A stretch of 64,000 nt of DNA from Pseudoxanthomonas kalamensis DSM 18571. GTDB lineage: Bacteria > Pseudomonadota > Gammaproteobacteria > Xanthomonadales > Xanthomonadaceae. Numbering within the stretch: position 1 is the first letter of the stretch; every line of letters starts with the position of its first letter. Under the pieces are notes generated by a model that searched no databases, was not told the origin of the DNA, and was given only the letters and a program-made list of their open reading frames with translations. Shown piece after piece: positions 52,932-61,513 of this stretch. The stretch lies in contig NZ_PDWQ01000002.1 in assembly GCF_010211745.1 (NCBI RefSeq), positions 186,001-250,000 on the forward strand, given 5' to 3'. The position numbers and the translations under genes are program-made.

Positions 52932-54491
52932 TCAAGCTTCTGTCTCACCGAGCTGACTTTGCAAGCGCCCAAGATGGGCCCGATACCGCTGCCACTGCCC
53001 CACATAGCCGGAATGGACCGGCTCGCGCACCTGCACCGTACTAGCGGTTCCTATCATTCCGTCCAGTCTCGTCGTCGCAAAATCGATTCCGGGCGCCCGC
53101 CTTATCCCGCAGAACTCTAGTACACGAGACATGCCAACTTCGGGCTGGGCCACCAACTCCTCATAGCGGATGTCCAGTATCCGCCCAGGAAACATCTCAT
53201 GCCAATGAGACATCAGTCGGCGGTACCACAAGAAATGACGTGCCATCTCTCCCTGATCGTAGCTGTATGGATACGCGTCGGCGAACAATGCCTTCATGTT
53301 GGAAAAACAGGCATCCATCGGGTCGCGTGCTATGTGAACGATCTTCGCCATGGGTAACGCTTGGGCAATGTAGCCCGCGACCATGGAATTTGCAGGAAGT
53401 TTGTCAGTATAAAACCCAGCGCTGCCGGCCCGCCATTGGGTGTGTTCAAGGTATCGGCGACCTAGCTCTGTCCAGTCGCACTCTTTCGCCCTATCTACCA
53501 GTTGCACATCAAGATGCGGGCCACCGATGCTGTCGCACACCCATCGCAACTGACAGACGAAATCACGCAACTCGCCCGCATCGACCACACCTGGATTCGT
53601 GCACAACATCCGTTCCAGCAGGGTGCTGCCGGACCTGGGCAGCCCGACGATGAATATCGGCACCGCTCCGGTTACATCCGACGCAGCATCACATTGCTGT
53701 GGCGCAAACTGCTCCAGCGCATCGAACAGGGCGCGCTGTCCAGGTTCGTCATAGCTGATCTGGGCACGCCGGAGCCTCATGCCCGCTTCCAGATGGGTCC
53801 AAGCCGTTCGCTCGTCTCCCATGTCGTCGAATGTCTTGAACAGACTGTAATGCAGCAACGGAGCGAAGGCATGCTGATCGCCGACACGCGCCAGGAGCGA
53901 ACGCATCCTGTCAGCATGATTGTTGTCTGCAGTTTGGCGGCGGCTAGTTACTAGGGCCCGCATGGCCGGGGCGAAGCCAGGATCGATGCGCAAGCACGCC
54001 TCAAGCGATTCCTGCGCCATTCCAATCTTGCCGCAGTACATCCGCGAAAGACCGATCAGATACTCGATTACGGCAGATCTGACTCCGGCACGTGCAGCAC
54101 GTACGAGAAACTCCTCTGCACGGTCATAAAAGGAAAAATCGGCGAGCGTCTTCCCCGCATTCGCTAGAACGGAGGGGTCAATCCCATCCAGAACGCCAAG
54201 CTCCTCTATGCAACCCAGTGCCGATTGCAGCTCTCCCAGATCGGCAAGCTGCCTCGCCAGCATCAGCTGAAATTCAGGATCAGGGTGTTGCGCAGAAGCA
54301 GATGCAAGGGTATGCGCCACCGCATCCCGCATCCTCCCCGCTCTGGCGGCTATGACCCCCAGTCTGAGGTGTGCCATCCCCTTCAGATCCGAACAGGAAA
54401 GCAAGGACTCAAACGCATTGAGAGCCTTTTCAGGATGGTTCCTGGCAATGGCTTCTGCACGACTCCAAGCTTGCGCTGAGGTCAGCTGCAT
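52932..54491 (-). CDS. TPR-repeat sulfotransferase (second of two in the block)
   Basis: This is a 519-residue protein with N-terminal tetratricopeptide-like repeats (about 1-245) and a C-terminal sulfotransferase domain: PAPS loop FIVGLPRSGSTLLERML (about 278-294), TDKLPANSMVAGYIAQALP and IVHIARDPMDACFSNMKALF. It has the same architecture as the gene at 47228 but low overall identity, so they are not recent duplicates. The ATG at 54491 is the first in the frame. It precedes the receptor gene by 318 bp on the same strand. Its GC content is lower than its neighbours downstream. Confidence 0.85.
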   Translation of the reverse strand: MQLTSAQAWSRAEAIARNHPEKALNAFESLLSCSDLKGMAHLRLGVIAARAGRMRDAVAHTLASASAQHPDPEFQLMLARQLADLGELQSALGCIEELGVLDGIDPSVLANAGKTLADFSFYDRAEEFLVRAARAGVRSAVIEYLIGLSRMYCGKIGMAQESLEACLRIDPGFAPAMRALVTSRRQTADNNHADRMRSLLARVGDQHAFAPLLHYSLFKTFDDMGDERTAWTHLEAGMRLRRAQISYDEPGQRALFDALEQFAPQQCDAASDVTGAVPIFIVGLPRSGSTLLERMLCTNPGVVDAGELRDFVCQLRWVCDSIGGPHLDVQLVDRAKECDWTELGRRYLEHTQWRAGSAGFYTDKLPANSMVAGYIAQALPMAKIVHIARDPMDACFSNMKALFADAYPYSYDQGEMARHFLWYRRLMSHWHEMFPGRILDIRYEELVAQPEVGMSRVLEFCGIRRAPGIDFATTRLDGMIGTASTVQVREPVHSGYVGQWQRYRAHLGRLQSQLGETEA

Positions 54492-54618
54492 GCATACACC
54501 TTAGGGCTCTCTCCTCTACGCCAACATCATAAGACGAACCGACGATATCCATCACCCGATAATGATGTTCTCCTCCGAACAAACGTCTGGCTACTTCAAG
54601 CGCGCTGCAATGATCGGA

Positions 54619-55518
54619 TCATTCAACCCTCAGGGTGGCGCTGCCCGAGAACGTCTCGATACGGATCTCGCCATCGCCATTGCCGTAGCGGGTGTCGAAG
54701 CTGGCGCCGGGGCCGTATTTGGGACGATCGACGGTTACGCCGGGGGCCTTGAGGTTGCCGCTGAAGGTTTCGGCGCTGACCCGCGCCGACAGGTTGGCCG
54801 GCAGTACCAAGCCGACGTCGCCGCTGACGGTTTCGACATCGATCTCGCCGTTTTCGGCCAGGGCCGTCTGCAGGCGGATGCGGCCGCTGACCGTGCTGGC
54901 CGAGAACTTGCGCACACGCTCTTCCGGGTTGACCTGAACGGTGATGTTGCCCGAGACCGTCTCGACATCCACTTCGCCCACCAGGCGCCCCTTCAGGCTC
55001 AGGTTGCCGCTGACGGTTTCGGCGCTGATCTCGGCGGTGTTCAGCGTCAGCAGCAGGTTGCCGCTGACGCTCTCGATGTCGGCTTCGTGCGGCGCGGCGG
55101 CAACGACCACATCGCCGCTGACGCTGTCGATGGACAGCGAACGCGATGCCACGCCGTTGACGTCGACATCGGCCGATACCGATTCGATATCCAGCCCGGC
55201 CTGCAGCGGCACGATCAGTTCCAGCCGGGTCGGCTCGGTCTTGTCGCCGCGCCAGCCGTTGTTCTTCGGGTAGCGGACCTTGACCACCAGGTGCCGGCCA
55301 TCGCCTTCGACGACCAGCTTCTCCACGCCCTCGCCCAGGCTGCCGCGGATCTCCACCTGCTCGCAGCGGCAGGCGCGGACCTGGATGCTGCCCTTGAGGT
55401 TTTCGATCTCGACCTGGCCGTCGGCGTCGAGCGGGCGGGTTTCGTTGATCGGGGTGGCGGCCATGGCCGATGGCGCCAGGGCCAGCAGCAGGCAGGAAGA
55501 CAGGCAGGCGATACGCAT
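54619..55518 (-). CDS. DUF4097-type exported protein with repeated beta strands
   Basis: This is a 299-residue exported protein (signal peptide MRIACLSSCLLLALAPSAMAA). From about residue 110 the sequence is a right-handed, solenoid-like series of short repeats around the motif ESVSGDV / ETVSGNI / ETFSGNL, about eight of them, typical of the DUF4097/DUF4098 beta-helix family. Acidic residues line each turn. These proteins are found next to ECF sigma operons and are of unknown function. It follows the membrane protein gene after 10 bp, making it third in the operon. Confidence 0.85.
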   Translation of the reverse strand: MRIACLSSCLLLALAPSAMAATPINETRPLDADGQVEIENLKGSIQVRACRCEQVEIRGSLGEGVEKLVVEGDGRHLVVKVRYPKNNGWRGDKTEPTRLELIVPLQAGLDIESVSADVDVNGVASRSLSIDSVSGDVVVAAAPHEADIESVSGNLLLTLNTAEISAETVSGNLSLKGRLVGEVDVETVSGNITVQVNPEERVRKFSASTVSGRIRLQTALAENGEIDVETVSGDVGLVLPANLSARVSAETFSGNLKAPGVTVDRPKYGPGASFDTRYGNGDGEIRIETFSGSATLRVE

Positions 55519-55528
55519 GATGGTTTCC

Positions 55529-56041
55529 TCAGGTCGGAATGGCGCGCTGGGTCAGTTCCAGGCGCAGGGCGTAGGTGCGGCGCAGCTGCTCCAGCAGGCG
55601 TCGCGACGACGGGTTGTGGTCGATGGCATCGAGGATCTGGACGACGTTGCGGTCCAGATCCTGCAAGGCCGGGGCGTATTCGGGCCGCGCCTGGGCCTGC
55701 GGCATGACCGCCAGCGCGGTTTCGTACTGGCGCGCCAGGCGCACGGCTTCGCGCTCGATGACGGGACTGCTGCTCGCCATGGGCGCATGACCGAGCGTGT
55801 CGGCGGGCCCACCGCCCAGCCAGACGCCCCCGACCGCCAGCAGCACCGAGGCGGCCAGCGCGGCCGGCAACCAGCGCGGTGCCTGCCAGCGGGCATCGCG
55901 CGTCGCTGTCTGCTGCTGCGGGGTGGCGGCGATGCGCGCGGCGATCTCCGGCCACAGGTCGCGGCCGGGGGGAGTGTCCTGACGCAGGGCGCGCAGCTGC
56001 CAGCGCAAACCATCGTCGCGGGTTTCTTCGATCCGGTTCAT
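55529..56041 (-). CDS. Membrane protein, probable anti-sigma factor
   Basis: This is a 170-residue protein: a cytosolic N-terminal segment (about 1-55), one transmembrane helix (about 57-76) and a helical periplasmic part. The position directly behind an ECF sigma gene (overlap ATGA) suggests an anti-sigma factor. The N-terminal part lacks the zinc HxxxCxxC motif of common anti-sigma domains, so the assignment rests on context. Start at 56041; a longer frame inside the sigma gene was rejected. Confidence 0.7.
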   Translation of the reverse strand: MNRIEETRDDGLRWQLRALRQDTPPGRDLWPEIAARIAATPQQQTATRDARWQAPRWLPAALAASVLLAVGGVWLGGGPADTLGHAPMASSSPVIEREAVRLARQYETALAVMPQAQARPEYAPALQDLDRNVVQILDAIDHNPSSRRLLEQLRRTYALRLELTQRAIPT

Positions 56042-56631
56042 GTGCCGTCTCCCAAGCGCCCGCGCAGCAACTGCCGGGCGCGATGCAATTGTGCCTTGGA
56101 ACTGCCGACCGCCATGCCCAGCTCGGCGGCGATCTCCTCGTGCTTCCAGCCTTCCACGTCGTGCAGGACCAGTACCGCCCGCGCCCGCGGCGGCAGGCTG
56201 TCGACCGCGCGTTGCAGATCCATGCCCAGCGCCATGCCGTGGCCGGCCGAATCCGGCACGTCCAACCTGTCCAGGGTGTCGTCCTCGGCGTCCCAGCGCG
56301 GTCCGCTGCGACGGCTGCGCAATTCCATCAGCGCGGTGTTCACTGCCAGCCGGTGCAACCAGGTCGATACCGCGCTTTCGAAGCGGAACCGCGGCAGGGC
56401 CTGCCACGCGCGCACGAAGGCTTCCTGGGTCAGGTCCTCGGCCCGCGCGCCCTGCCCGCCGACCAGGCGGGCGATGACGCCGTGCACGCGTCCGGCGTGG
56501 CGCTGGTAGAGCGAGGCAAAGGCTTTGCCGTCACCGCCGGCAGCATCGCGCGCCAGGGCGGCATCGATCTCCGCGACCGCATCGGCGGACGGGGCTTCGG
56601 TCAGGACTTCGCTCACGGCTGCATTCAGCAT
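56038..56631 (-). CDS. RNA polymerase ECF sigma factor (RpoE-like)
   Basis: This is a 197-residue sigma factor with region 2 (about 35-105: FASLYQRHAGRVHGVIARLVG, DLTQEAFVRAWQALPRFR, STWLHRLAVN) and region 4 (about 138-190: LPPRARAVLVLHDVEGWKHEEIAAELGMAVGSSKAQLHRAR). Unlike the sigma factor at 18193, it keeps the acidic region 2.2 (EDLTQEAF). It should be held by the membrane protein behind it and direct a stress response; the DUF4097 gene is its likely local target. Confidence 0.92.
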   Translation of the reverse strand: MLNAAVSEVLTEAPSADAVAEIDAALARDAAGGDGKAFASLYQRHAGRVHGVIARLVGGQGARAEDLTQEAFVRAWQALPRFRFESAVSTWLHRLAVNTALMELRSRRSGPRWDAEDDTLDRLDVPDSAGHGMALGMDLQRAVDSLPPRARAVLVLHDVEGWKHEEIAAELGMAVGSSKAQLHRARQLLRGRLGDGT

Positions 56632-56680
56632 ACCGTCTGGGATGCCGGGACCGCCGCGATGGTTTAAGCCGCGCGGGCGG

Positions 56681-57274
56681 TCAGGGCACCAAGGTCTGGA
56701 TGACGTGTTCCAGATAGGCCTCGAACTCGTCGTGCTGCAGCTTCGGCTGCTGCAGTTGCAGATTCAGCTGCAGGAAGCCGATGTAGGCGGCATAGGTCAG
56801 GCGCGCGCGGTGGCGGGAATCGTCGCGGCCGAGGCCGGCCTGGCGGAAGGTCGCGGTCAGGTAGTCGAGCCGGCGCTTGGACACGCGGTCGATCACCGGC
56901 TGCACGGCCGGATGGTCCAGCGCTTTCAGCAGTTCGCTGTAGATGATGTGCGGCTTGACCTCGAAGCCGACCACGCGGAACAGCTCACGCAGCCGCTGGT
57001 GCGGGTCGGACACCGCCTCCAGGCTGCCGAACACGCTTTCCTGCTCGACCGTCTCCCAGCGCTCCAGCGCGGCGCGCAACAGGGCGTCGCGTGACGGGAA
57101 GTGCCAGTAGAAGCTGCCCTTGGTCACTCCCAGCCGGCGCGCCAGCGGCTCGACCGCGACCGCGGCCACGCCCTGCTCGGCGACCAGGTCCAGGGCCGCC
57201 TGCGCCCAGTCGTCGGCGCTGAGGCGGGCATTGCGTTGGGCGGGGACGGGTGCCTGGGCTGCGGTCGTGGTCAT
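56681..57274 (-). CDS. TetR-family transcriptional regulator
   Basis: This is a 197-residue regulator: N-terminal helix-turn-helix (about 18-62; ALDLVAEQGVAAVAVEPLARRLGVTKGSFYWHFPSRDALL) and a ligand-binding helical C-terminal domain. It is divergent from the hydrolase-fadE genes, and the half-site CCATACGG (57288-57295) stands just before its start while the same sequence is half of a palindrome over the hydrolase promoter. So it probably represses both; ligands may be acyl-CoA. The start at 57274 or 57283. Confidence 0.88.
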   Translation of the reverse strand: MTTTAAQAPVPAQRNARLSADDWAQAALDLVAEQGVAAVAVEPLARRLGVTKGSFYWHFPSRDALLRAALERWETVEQESVFGSLEAVSDPHQRLRELFRVVGFEVKPHIIYSELLKALDHPAVQPVIDRVSKRRLDYLTATFRQAGLGRDDSRHRARLTYAAYIGFLQLNLQLQQPKLQHDEFEAYLEHVIQTLVP

Positions 57275-57287
57275 GACCCGCATTTAA

Positions 57288-57295
57288 CCATACGG
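57288..57295. promoter_or_regulatory. Half-site of the putative TetR operator near the regulator gene
   Basis: CCATACGG matches exactly, in inverted sense, the right arm (CCGTATGG) of the palindrome at 57448-57465. It lies within 15-20 bp of the tetR start, as expected for autoregulation. Confidence 0.4.
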
Positions 57296-57424
57296 GGAGG
57301 TTTGCAGCAGTATGTTTTCGGCCGCAATCGCGGAAATTTGCGCTGCGGCGCAGCACCGGCAGGCCCGAATTTCCGGGCTGAGGGGGCCAATCCGCGGGTT
57401 CGAGCCAATAATGTGACTTCCGGA

Positions 57425-57465
57425 TTGACTCCTGCAATTTGCCAACTCCATACTAATCCGTATGG
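57425..57465 (+). promoter_or_regulatory. Promoter and overlapping palindrome of the hydrolase-fadE operon
   Basis: TTGACT (57425-57430), 18-bp spacer, CATACT (57449-57454), then 7 nt to the ATG at 57462. The palindrome CCATACTAATCCGTATGG (57448-57465) covers the -10 box and the start codon itself. A TetR dimer bound there would block transcription start, and the mRNA is likely leaderless. Confidence 0.65.
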
Positions 57466-58403
57466 AACAAGACGAGACTCTCGCGCAGACTGGTCTGCAG
57501 TCATCGCCGACGATGACGGGCGCCGAAGGTTTGTCGCTGGCAGTCAGCCGTTTCGACACCCCGGCCGCGCTGCAGTCGGGGCCGGCCCTGCTGTTCGCCC
57601 ACGGATTCGGCCAGACCCGCCATGCCTGGCAGCGCAGCGCCCAGCAACTGGCGCGATTGGGCTACCCCGGGCTGACATACGACGCCCGCGGCCATGGCGG
57701 ATCGGGCTGCAACCCGGCCGGGCTTGCCTATGCCGGCGAACAGTTCACCGACGACCTGATCGTGCTCGCCGGCGAACAGCCGCAGCCGCCGGTGCTGGTC
57801 GGCGCCTCGATGGGCGGCCTGTTCGGCCTGCTGGCCGAGGCGCGCTGGCCGGGCCTGTTCCGCGCCATGGTGCTAGTCGACATCACCCCGCGCTGGGAAG
57901 CCGCCGGCCTGGAGCGGATTCTGGCGTTCATCACCGCCTTCCCGCAGGGCTTCGATTCGCTGGAGCACGCCAGCGAGGTCATCGCCGCCTACCTGCCGCA
58001 GCGGCGCACTCGCAAGAGCGCCGAGGAACTGCGCGAGATCCTGCGGCAGAACGCCGAAGGGCGCTGGAACTGGCACTGGGACCCGCGCCTGGTCGACGAT
58101 CTGGTCCGCGACTGCGCCCGCCACCAGGACGACATCGCCGAGGCCGCGCACACGATCCGCTGCCCGCTGCTACTGATCAGCGGCGGACGCAGCGACCTGG
58201 GGTCCGCGCGCACGGTCGAGGAATTCCGTACGCTGGCGCCGCATGCGCAACACGCGCACCTGCCGGACGCCACCCACATGCTGGCCGGCGACGACAACGA
58301 CAGCTTCACCTCCACCGTCCGCGACTATCTGGCCGGTCTGCCGGCCGTCGTCCCGGTTTCCACTCACCCTGCCACGGCCCCCGCTACAGGAGCCCACCCA
58401 TGA
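57462..58403 (+). CDS. Alpha/beta hydrolase
   Basis: This is a 313-residue cytosolic hydrolase: oxyanion motif LLFAHGFGQTRHAW, nucleophile elbow VGASMGGLFGLL (Ser near 112), a predicted acid near LLISGGRSD and the catalytic His in DATHMLAGD. The substrate is unknown; position before fadE suggests an ester or acyl-thioester. The stop codon overlaps the fadE start (ATGA), which couples translation. Confidence 0.88.
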   Translation: MEQDETLAQTGLQSSPTMTGAEGLSLAVSRFDTPAALQSGPALLFAHGFGQTRHAWQRSAQQLARLGYPGLTYDARGHGGSGCNPAGLAYAGEQFTDDLIVLAGEQPQPPVLVGASMGGLFGLLAEARWPGLFRAMVLVDITPRWEAAGLERILAFITAFPQGFDSLEHASEVIAAYLPQRRTRKSAEELREILRQNAEGRWNWHWDPRLVDDLVRDCARHQDDIAEAAHTIRCPLLLISGGRSDLGSARTVEEFRTLAPHAQHAHLPDATHMLAGDDNDSFTSTVRDYLAGLPAVVPVSTHPATAPATGAHP

Positions 58404-60877
58404 GCATCGCGATCCCCATCCTCGTCGTCCTGCTGATCGGCGCCATTGCCGCCTTCCATCGCATGCGCCTGGCGGTCTGGGCTGCACTGACCGGCTCGGC
58501 CCTGGTCGCCTGCTGGCTGCTGGGCGCCAGCGCGCCGACCGTTGTCGTGCTCGGCGCATTGCTCGCCGTGATCGCCCTGCCGCTGCTGATCCCGGCCGTG
58601 CGCAAGCCGCTGCTGACCGCGCCGGCGCTGAAATTCCTGCGCAAGGCGCTGCCGCCGCTGTCGCAGACCGAACGCATCGCGCTGGAAACCGGCTCGGTCG
58701 GTTTCGAGGGCGACCTGTTCAGCGGCGACCCCGACTGGAACAAGCTGCTGAACTATCCCAAGCCGCAGCTGAGCGACGATGAACAGGCCTTCCTCGACGG
58801 CCCGGTCGAAGAACTGTGCCGGATGACCAACGACTGGGAGATCACCCACGTCTACGCCGACCTGCCGCCGGAGCTGTGGGATTTCATCAAGCAGAACCGC
58901 TTCTTCGGCCTGATCATTCCGAAGAACTACGGTGGCCTGGGCTTTTCCGCGCTGGCCCACCACAAGGTGATCCAGAAGCTGGCCTCGGTCAGCAGCGTGG
59001 TCAGCTCGACCGTTGGCGTGCCCAATTCGCTGGGCCCGGGCGAGCTGCTGATGCACTACGGCACCCAGGAACAGAAGGACCATTACCTGCCGCGGCTGGC
59101 CGCCGGCCAGGAAGTGCCCTGCTTCGGCCTGACCGGGCCGTTCGCCGGCTCCGACGCCACCTCGATCCCCGACTACGGCATCGTCTGCAAGGGTGAGTGG
59201 AACGGCGCCAACGTGCTTGGCGTGCGCATGACCTTCGACAAGCGCTACATCACCCTGGCGCCGGTGGCGACCCTGATCGGCATGGCCTTCCGCATGTACG
59301 ATCCGGACGGCCTGCTGGGCGACACCCAGGACATCGGCATCACCCTAGCCCTGCTGCCGCGCGATACCGAGGGCGTGGAGATCGGCCGTCGCCACTTCCC
59401 GCTGAACTCGACCTTCCAGAATGGGCCGATCCGCGGCAAGGACGTGTTCATCCCGCTCAGCCAGCTGATCGGCGGCGTGGAAATGGCCGGCAAGGGCTGG
59501 AACATGCTCAACGAATGCCTGGCCGTGGGCCGTTCGATCACCCTGCCCTCCACCGCCTCCGGTGGGGCCAAGTCCGGCGCCGCGGTGACCGGCGCCTATG
59601 CGCGCATCCGCAAGCAGTTCGGGCTGTCGGTCGGCCGCTTCGAGGGCGTCGAGGAGGCGCTGGCGCGGATCGGCGGCAAGGCCTACGCGATCAGCGCGCT
59701 GTCGCAGGCGACCGCGGCCGCGGTCGATCGCGGCGACGTGCCGTCGGTGCCGTCGGCGATCGCCAAGTACCACTGCACCACCATGGGCCGCGACGTCGCC
59801 AAGGACGTGATGGACATCATCGGCGGCAAGGGCATCATCCTGGGGCCGCGGAATTTCGCCGGCCGCGCCTGGCAGGCCTCGCCGATCGCGATAACGGTCG
59901 AAGGCGCCAACATCATGACCCGCAGCCTGCTGATCTTCGGCCAGGGGTCGATCCTGTGCCACCCGTACATCATGAAGGAGATGAAGGCGGCGCAGGAAAG
60001 CGACCCGCGCGCCGGGGTCGATGCGCTGGACGCGGCGCTGTTCCCGCACATCGGCGCCGCCATCTCCAACGCGGTGCGTTCGTTCTGGTTCGGCATCACC
60101 GGCTCGAAGTTCGGTTCGGCGCCGGGCGACGACTACACCCGCCGCTACTTCCGCAAGCTGGACCGCTACGCGGCCAACCTGGCCCTGCTGACCGACGTCT
60201 CGCTCGGCGCGCTGGGCGGCAAGCTGAAGTTCAAGGAGTCGCTATCCGGGCGCCTGGGCGACGTGCTCAGCCATCTGTACATGATGGGTGCGGTGCTCAA
60301 GCGCCACCACGATGAAGGCGCGCCGCAGAGCGACCGTCCGCTGCTGGCCTGGGCCTTCCACAACAGCGCCTACGAGATCGAGCTGGCGCTGTCGCAGGCG
60401 CTGCGCAACTTCCCGATCAAGCCGCTGGGCTGGCTGCTGTGGCCGGTGGTGTTTCCGTGGGGCCGGCGTGCGGTCGCGCCGGGCGATCGCCTGAGCCATC
60501 GCGTGGCCCTGCTGCTGATGGCGCCCAACGAGGCCCGCGAGCGCCTGGCCCGCGGCGTGTTCCTGACCCCGTGCGAAAACAACCCCGGCGGTCGCATTAA
60601 CAGCTATCTGGCCAAGGCGGTGCTGGCCGAACCGGTGGAGCGCAAGTTCCTGAAGGCGCTGAAGAACAGCGACATCGAGGCGCTGGACTTCGAGACCCAG
60701 CTCGACGAGGGCGTCAACGAGGGATGGATCACCGCCGATGAGCGCAAGCAACTGGAAGAACTGCGCGAAATCACCCTGGACGCGATCACGGTGGACGATT
60801 TCGACCCACACGAACTGCGCGCGGCCAGCTATTACGACCTGCCGCAGCACAAGCGGCAGCCGCGCGAAGCGGCGTAA
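58400..60877 (+). CDS. fadE: Acyl-CoA dehydrogenase FadE
   Basis: This is an 825-residue FAD enzyme of fatty-acid beta-oxidation, first step. The N-terminal 75 residues hold two or three hydrophobic helices (membrane attachment); the dehydrogenase core follows (KQNRFFGLIIPKNYGG, GPGELLMHYGTQEQKDHYLPRLA, CFGLTGPFAGSDAT, then IIGGKGIILGPRNF), and a long C-terminal FadE-specific extension (DUF1974) ends in YDLPQHKRQPREAA. Its start overlaps the hydrolase gene. Confidence 0.95.
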   Translation: MSIAIPILVVLLIGAIAAFHRMRLAVWAALTGSALVACWLLGASAPTVVVLGALLAVIALPLLIPAVRKPLLTAPALKFLRKALPPLSQTERIALETGSVGFEGDLFSGDPDWNKLLNYPKPQLSDDEQAFLDGPVEELCRMTNDWEITHVYADLPPELWDFIKQNRFFGLIIPKNYGGLGFSALAHHKVIQKLASVSSVVSSTVGVPNSLGPGELLMHYGTQEQKDHYLPRLAAGQEVPCFGLTGPFAGSDATSIPDYGIVCKGEWNGANVLGVRMTFDKRYITLAPVATLIGMAFRMYDPDGLLGDTQDIGITLALLPRDTEGVEIGRRHFPLNSTFQNGPIRGKDVFIPLSQLIGGVEMAGKGWNMLNECLAVGRSITLPSTASGGAKSGAAVTGAYARIRKQFGLSVGRFEGVEEALARIGGKAYAISALSQATAAAVDRGDVPSVPSAIAKYHCTTMGRDVAKDVMDIIGGKGIILGPRNFAGRAWQASPIAITVEGANIMTRSLLIFGQGSILCHPYIMKEMKAAQESDPRAGVDALDAALFPHIGAAISNAVRSFWFGITGSKFGSAPGDDYTRRYFRKLDRYAANLALLTDVSLGALGGKLKFKESLSGRLGDVLSHLYMMGAVLKRHHDEGAPQSDRPLLAWAFHNSAYEIELALSQALRNFPIKPLGWLLWPVVFPWGRRAVAPGDRLSHRVALLLMAPNEARERLARGVFLTPCENNPGGRINSYLAKAVLAEPVERKFLKALKNSDIEALDFETQLDEGVNEGWITADERKQLEELREITLDAITVDDFDPHELRAASYYDLPQHKRQPREAA

Positions 60878-60885
60878 GGCATGCG

Positions 60886-60919
60886 CAACAACGGCGTCTA
60901 CCCGACGCCGTCGTTGTTT
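60886..60919 (+). terminator. Terminator-like hairpin after fadE
   Basis: ACGGCGTC (60891-60898), 5-nt loop, GACGCCGT (60904-60911), with weaker flanking pairing and TTGTTTA behind it, beginning 9 nt after the fadE stop. The T stretch is short, so termination strength is uncertain. Confidence 0.55.
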
Positions 60920-60941
60920 ACTGGAAAGCAAACCCTTGGAT

Positions 60942-60979
60942 CGTCATCCCGGCGGCTGTTAAAAGCCGCCGGGATGACG
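60942..60979. repeat. REP-like perfect inverted repeat
   Basis: 16-bp arms starting CGTCATCCCGGCGG, 6-nt loop (GTTAAA). The arm with CGTCATCCCGGC is typical of repetitive extragenic palindromes in Gammaproteobacteria. No other copy was noticed in the window. It stands between fadE and the DUF4442 gene and may act as terminator or mRNA stabiliser. Confidence 0.65.
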
Positions 60980-60990
60980 GACAAGAAACA

Positions 60991-61479
60991 ATGGCGGTCG
61001 CGATGAGCAATCAGGTCCTGTCCCTCTACAACACGCTCGCCGGCAAGCCGCTCGGCAAGTGGTTGTTCTCGAAGCTGATCTGCTTCAAGGCGCCATATTT
61101 CGGCAGCATCGGCCCGCGGGTGACGCGACTGCAACCGGGACGCGGCGAAGCGACAATCCGGCATCGCCGCGGCGTCACCAACCATATCGGCACCGTACAC
61201 GCGATCGCCCTGTGCAACCTGGCCGAATTCATCGGCGGCCTGAGCTGCGAGGTCAGCCTGCCACCCTCGATGCGCTGGATTCCCAGAGGCATGGCGGTGG
61301 AATACCTGAAGAAAGCCGTGGGCACGATGCATGCGGTGGCCACCCCGGCCTTCGAGCCGCACGAAACCAGCGAAGGCTACGAGCTGCCGGTCGAAGTGAC
61401 GATCTCCGACCCGCAGGGTGAAACGGTGTTCCGCGCCCGCATCGGCATGTGGGTAACGCCGAAGCGTGCGGCGCAGTAG
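60991..61479 (+). CDS. DUF4442 hotdog-fold protein, thioesterase-like
   Basis: This is a 162-residue protein of the DUF4442 family in the hotdog superfamily (KAPYFGSIGPRVTRLQPGRGEATIRHRRGVTNHIGTVHAIALCNLAEFIGG), similar to acyl-CoA thioesterases such as YiiD. The position behind fadE fits removal of CoA from acyl chains. Start at 60991; 61003 is an alternative. Confidence 0.85.
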   Translation: MAVAMSNQVLSLYNTLAGKPLGKWLFSKLICFKAPYFGSIGPRVTRLQPGRGEATIRHRRGVTNHIGTVHAIALCNLAEFIGGLSCEVSLPPSMRWIPRGMAVEYLKKAVGTMHAVATPAFEPHETSEGYELPVEVTISDPQGETVFRARIGMWVTPKRAAQ

Positions 61480-61513
61480 CGAACACGCCCCGCCACGACG
61501 CGAGCCGATAGCG

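Noticed and set aside
57373-57388. Short GCCCG/CGGGC inverted repeat in the tetR-hydrolase gap
   Set aside because: Arms of five bases in GC-rich DNA are expected by chance and it matches neither the operator nor a promoter.
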